Shown here in pieces: positions 61,131 through 64,000 of a stretch of 64,000 nt of DNA. Position 1 is the stretch's first letter, and each line of letters begins with the position of its first letter. The position numbers and the translations under genes are program-made. The stretch is from a virus, in IMG/VR virus record IMGVR_UViG_3300037189_011739, positions 1 through 64,000 of that record, one strand, 5' to 3'. The notes under the pieces were generated by a model that was not told the origin of the DNA, ran no database searches, and saw only the letters and a program-made list of their open reading frames with translations.

Positions 61131-61972
61131 CAAATAATCTCCCAATCATCACAGTAAATATCTTTTATGTTATGTTGAGAATACGCTGTCCCAAACCACA
61201 TTTTTGGTGCGATTACTTTCTTGTTTGGATTTTTCATCAACCAAGCACCCCACCAACTCATACTACTATTAGCAATTATAGCATGATCGCACAAAGACAT
61301 CAAGCACAAATCCACATAAGGAACCAAAGCACCATCTGAATATTTGTCTTCTGGTTCTGAAAATAAAAATCTATCCGGTTGAAAGAATTCTTGCTCTTTA
61401 CACCATTCAATTGAATCCGAAAATACCAATATTGGCATATCTTCTGGCAACCGTTTTATTGCCTCTTCGTAGTATTCCAAAGGTTGAACTGGGTGTTGAT
61501 CAGAGCAATTCACGTATGCCCATTTAAATCCCCTACGATCTACTAGATTTGGATCTCCACGGCGAACGTGAAGGAAAGCAATCTCTTGCCCCCCAAACTC
61601 TTGCAGAAACCCTTTACAAGGTTCCATCCATTCATCTCTAAAAATAAAATCTTTGCGAATTTGATCTTCAATCTCTTTGAAATATTTTTCAGTTTGAAAA
61701 TATCCAACAAGAGTCACATCATCTGGGCAAGTATTATGAAATTCTTCACTATAATGAAAGTGAGGTTCTCCAACTGATGGAAGATTTGCTACACCAGTAA
61801 AAGATTTAATATCAAAAGCATCACCAAGTCCATAATTATCAATTCCTTGTTGGTCAAATGGGGGAATACAATAATCAAATCCTCTACGATGTGCGATACC
61901 TTTTAATGCAGCATATTGGAACATTTGATTCCCAAGTCTTCCATTATTGCCAAGTTGATTACACGCTAACAT
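61130..61972 (-). CDS. Alpha-1,2-fucosyltransferase-like, GT11
   Basis: The 280-residue protein has GNNGRLGNQMFQYAA (residues 8-22) and FLHVRRGDPNLVD (133-145, motif HxRRGD), then VFSDSIEWCKEQ and SNSSMSWWGAWLM-type blocks, the GT11 signature. It transfers L-fucose or a related sugar from GDP-fucose. Overlaps the gene before by 14 bases. Confidence 0.9.
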   Translation of the reverse strand: MLACNQLGNNGRLGNQMFQYAALKGIAHRRGFDYCIPPFDQQGIDNYGLGDAFDIKSFTGVANLPSVGEPHFHYSEEFHNTCPDDVTLVGYFQTEKYFKEIEDQIRKDFIFRDEWMEPCKGFLQEFGGQEIAFLHVRRGDPNLVDRRGFKWAYVNCSDQHPVQPLEYYEEAIKRLPEDMPILVFSDSIEWCKEQEFFQPDRFLFSEPEDKYSDGALVPYVDLCLMSLCDHAIIANSSMSWWGAWLMKNPNKKVIAPKMWFGTAYSQHNIKDIYCDDWEII

Positions 61973-62819
61973 AATTTTTCTCCATATCTTTAAAAACTTT
62001 TGAAATTCCTTGATCTATTGTTGTTTTAGGCAACCACCATTTTGTGATGAATGTATTTGCTTGATTTTTTTTATTCAATTGTATATTATCTGTTTCTTTA
62101 GATGGTACAATTTTAACATCATACTTACCAATCAAATTAAATTGACCTTTAATTATTTCAGCAATATCAATAATCTTTGTGTATCTAAAACTTGTAACGT
62201 GTAGATCATCATCAGAACGAAATTCTTTATAATTATTCATTATAGTTTCTAGTGCTTCACAGCAATCTTCGGCATAAAGAAAATCACGTTCTTCTTGTCC
62301 ATCTGTGAGCATATCAATTACGCCAGTTTCAAATCCCTTACGAATAAAGTCAGTAATTGCGTGTGCTTTTTCGTGATCTTTTTCAATACCATAAACATTC
62401 CAGAATTTTACAATTAAACCTTCTAGAGATTTGGTATAAAGTTCTCCAACATTTTTAAGAACACCATATGGAGAATAAGTCATATTACTCATTTGAGAAG
62501 AAGCAAATACAAATGGCTTTTTATGTTTTTCCAATAAACCAAAAGCATTTGCCATCAATCTGGTATTATTATCAATAAAATCAAAGGTATGTTGATACTT
62601 TTTGAGGTAACGAGAACCACCAACATCAAATGCAAGAAAGAATACAAAATCAGAATCTCTAATTTTTATTTCAAGATATTGGTTAGGTATCACAGTCATA
62701 TCTTGCGAAGGTCCATTGACTATATCAAACTCTTCAACTATATGACCTTTCTCACGTAGATGATCTGTAAGATAAGCGCCGATCTGTCCACTAGATCCAA
62801 GAATAGTTATTTTTTTCAT
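61959..62819 (-). CDS. NAD-dependent epimerase/dehydratase (SDR)
   Basis: The 286-residue protein has GSSGQIG (8-14) for NAD binding, FASSQMSNMTYSPYG with Y-x3-K (YGVLK), and FLYAEDCCEALETI. An extended SDR; probable nucleotide-sugar epimerase. It starts 60 bases after the methyltransferase gene's end and is followed by GT11. Confidence 0.85.
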   Translation of the reverse strand: MKKITILGSSGQIGAYLTDHLREKGHIVEEFDIVNGPSQDMTVIPNQYLEIKIRDSDFVFFLAFDVGGSRYLKKYQHTFDFIDNNTRLMANAFGLLEKHKKPFVFASSQMSNMTYSPYGVLKNVGELYTKSLEGLIVKFWNVYGIEKDHEKAHAITDFIRKGFETGVIDMLTDGQEERDFLYAEDCCEALETIMNNYKEFRSDDDLHVTSFRYTKIIDIAEIIKGQFNLIGKYDVKIVPSKETDNIQLNKKNQANTFITKWWLPKTTIDQGISKVFKDMEKNYVSV

Positions 62820-62878
62820 TTTTTAAAAAATCAAATATTTCTAATTTTTTATAATTGTTCACATTTCACACACAAACA

Positions 62879-63532
62879 TCATAAATTAAAAACTTGTTTA
62901 ATTTCTTCAATTAATTCTTTATTATTTGAAGCAACTCCCAATCCATAAGAATTTTCAAAATTCACTTTTGGAACTTCAAGTTGCGAAAAGAAACGCCCAA
63001 CTCCATCTGGAGCAGATATAGTATCATGAAATATAATTACCCCATTTTCTTGCAAAAATGGTGCCCAAGTGTCGCAATCATTCTTACAATTATCATAGTC
63101 ATGAAGACCATCAATATGAAGCAAATCAATTTTTTGGTCCCAAGTTTTTGCTACATCATTAAAGTATGATTTAATAATTTCCAAATTATCAAGTTTTAAT
63201 TTTTCTTTGACATCCAAAACAAATTGATAATCATCAGATTCTCTTATTGCATGTTTTTCTGCTTCAAAACAATCAATACCAATTACTTTATTTTTAGTAT
63301 TTAATGCAAGCAAAAATGAAGAATACCCATAATCTACACCAAGTTCTACAGTCAGATTTGGTTGTATTCTATTCATCAACCAAATAACAAACTCATTATG
63401 ACTTTTTGGAGGTAGATTCCAACCAGAAGGAATTGCTCCCAAAATTTCACTTATATTAGTATCCTCTAAAGAGCGAACATATTCTCTAAAATTACTTTTT
63501 CTATTTTCAATCCAAGAAAAATTTTCAACCAT
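62879..63532 (-). CDS. SAM-dependent methyltransferase
   Basis: The 217-residue protein has TVELGVDYGYSS (residues 61-72, motif I), KVIGIDCFE (motif II) and IDLLHIDGLHDYDN with VIIFHDTI, the Methyltransf_24/CmcI-like set. It probably methylates a sugar or small molecule in the glycan pathway. It overlaps the epimerase at the right edge by 8 bases. Confidence 0.82.
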   Translation of the reverse strand: MVENFSWIENRKSNFREYVRSLEDTNISEILGAIPSGWNLPPKSHNEFVIWLMNRIQPNLTVELGVDYGYSSFLLALNTKNKVIGIDCFEAEKHAIRESDDYQFVLDVKEKLKLDNLEIIKSYFNDVAKTWDQKIDLLHIDGLHDYDNCKNDCDTWAPFLQENGVIIFHDTISAPDGVGRFFSQLEVPKVNFENSYGLGVASNNKELIEEIKQVFNL

Positions 63533-64000
63533 TTAATTGTTCCTCAATCCATTTGTAAGTTTTTGTAATACCCTCTTCTAAAGTCATACTATAATCCCAA
63601 CCGAGTTCTTTACGAATTAAGTCATTATTAGAATTACGACCACGGACGCCAAGGGGAGCATCCAATTTATATCTTTTCTGTACTGCTTTGCCAGAAACTT
63701 TAGCAGTAATATCTACAAGTTGATTGATTGTTACCATTTCTTCGGAACCAATATTAACTGGTCCCATAAAATCAGATTCCATCAATCTTCGTGTTGCTTC
63801 AATACATTCATCAATATAAAGAAAACTACGAGTTTGCCGCCCATCACCCCAAACTTCAATAGACCCACCAAGATCGGGAATTTCTGCTACTTTGCGACAA
63901 ATTGCTGCTGGGGACTTTTCTTTTCCACCTTTCCAGGTCCCTTCGGGGCCAAAGATGTTATGATAGCGACATACACGCACAGGTATATTATAATTCCTAT
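63525..64000 (-). CDS. GDP-mannose 3,5-epimerase-like, C-terminal part (runs off right edge)
   Basis: The frame is open to the window edge; the visible 158 residues include VRVCRYHNIFGPEGTWKGGK, EKSPAAICRK, VWGDGRQTRSFLYIDECI and NIGSEEMVTINQLVD, a close match to the pattern of GDP-mannose-3,5-epimerases of the SDR family. It would make GDP-L-galactose or a related sugar for the glycan operon. The start and the NAD-binding motif are outside the window; the GTG at 63980 is inside the gene, not a start. Confidence 0.88.
   Translation of the reverse strand, partial: RNYNIPVRVCRYHNIFGPEGTWKGGKEKSPAAICRKVAEIPDLGGSIEVWGDGRQTRSFLYIDECIEATRRLMESDFMGPVNIGSEEMVTINQLVDITAKVSGKAVQKRYKLDAPLGVRGRNSNNDLIRKELGWDYSMTLEEGITKTYKWIEEQLNG

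Noticed and set aside
1-64000. tRNA genes or insertion sequences
   Set aside because: I saw no T-loop motif, cloverleaf, transposase or terminal inverted repeats in either strand; a dedicated search would be needed to exclude a diverged tRNA.

Overview
The window looks like part of the genome of a T4-like cyanophage (tailed myovirus) infecting marine Synechococcus or Prochlorococcus. The evidence is a low-GC, tightly packed gene set that combines T4-type baseplate, head and replication genes (homologues of gp4, gp5, gp26, gp27, gp32, gp33, gp48, gp51, gp53, gp54 and gp59) with genes typical of cyanophages: psbA, two hli genes, phoH, speD, thyX and a glutaredoxin. No tRNA gene was seen, and no stretch longer than about 300 bases lacks a gene.

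Layout. Positions 1-26300 hold tail fibres and host-recognition proteins. There are two versions of a three-gene cassette (beta-helix fibre, small beta protein, repeat-rich fibre), a 2246-residue fibre and a 1506-residue fibre that both end in an S74 chaperone domain, a glycine-rich adhesin on the + strand, a collar-type tip protein, two 2OG-Fe(II) oxygenases and a sulfotransferase. Positions 26300-39290 hold the baseplate: gp5-like spike and needle, gp27-like hub, two large proteins with cell-wall-hydrolase-like motifs, gp26 and gp51, gp54, then on the + strand gp4, a conserved protein, gp48 and gp53. Positions 39360-45300 are mainly DNA metabolism: gp32, a DUF1825-like protein, gp59, gp33, a PD-(D/E)XK nuclease, PhoH and ThyX. 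Positions 45340-48903 carry small and auxiliary genes (glutaredoxin, SpeD, HNH nuclease, metallophosphoesterase). Positions 48990-55324 carry an EndoVII-like nuclease, psbA, a fibre-like gene, an 849-residue probable structural protein and two hli genes. From 55377 to the right edge runs a surface-polysaccharide operon of glycosyltransferases, epimerases and a methyltransferase.

How the genes work together. Most genes lie on the minus strand and are chained by ATGA or 1-base overlaps. Sites matching the T4 late-promoter core (NATAAATA) precede several structural genes and psbA, and hairpins followed by U-tracts close the gp32, psbA, hli and other units. PsbA and Hli would keep host photosynthesis running during infection, ThyX would supply thymidylate, and the fibre and glycan genes point to heavy investment in host recognition or surface modification.

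Most notable observations. (1) gp26 ends in a canonical T TTT TTC slippery heptamer, and the -1 frame is open straight into gp51, as in the lambda G/GT tail-chaperone arrangement. (2) A structured leader of about 120 bp upstream of psbA (possibly the PhotoRC-II motif) is present a second time upstream of a neighbouring fibre-like gene, so that gene lies between two direct repeats. (3) A tail-fibre cassette is duplicated, and 15-residue repeat modules are shared among three fibres.
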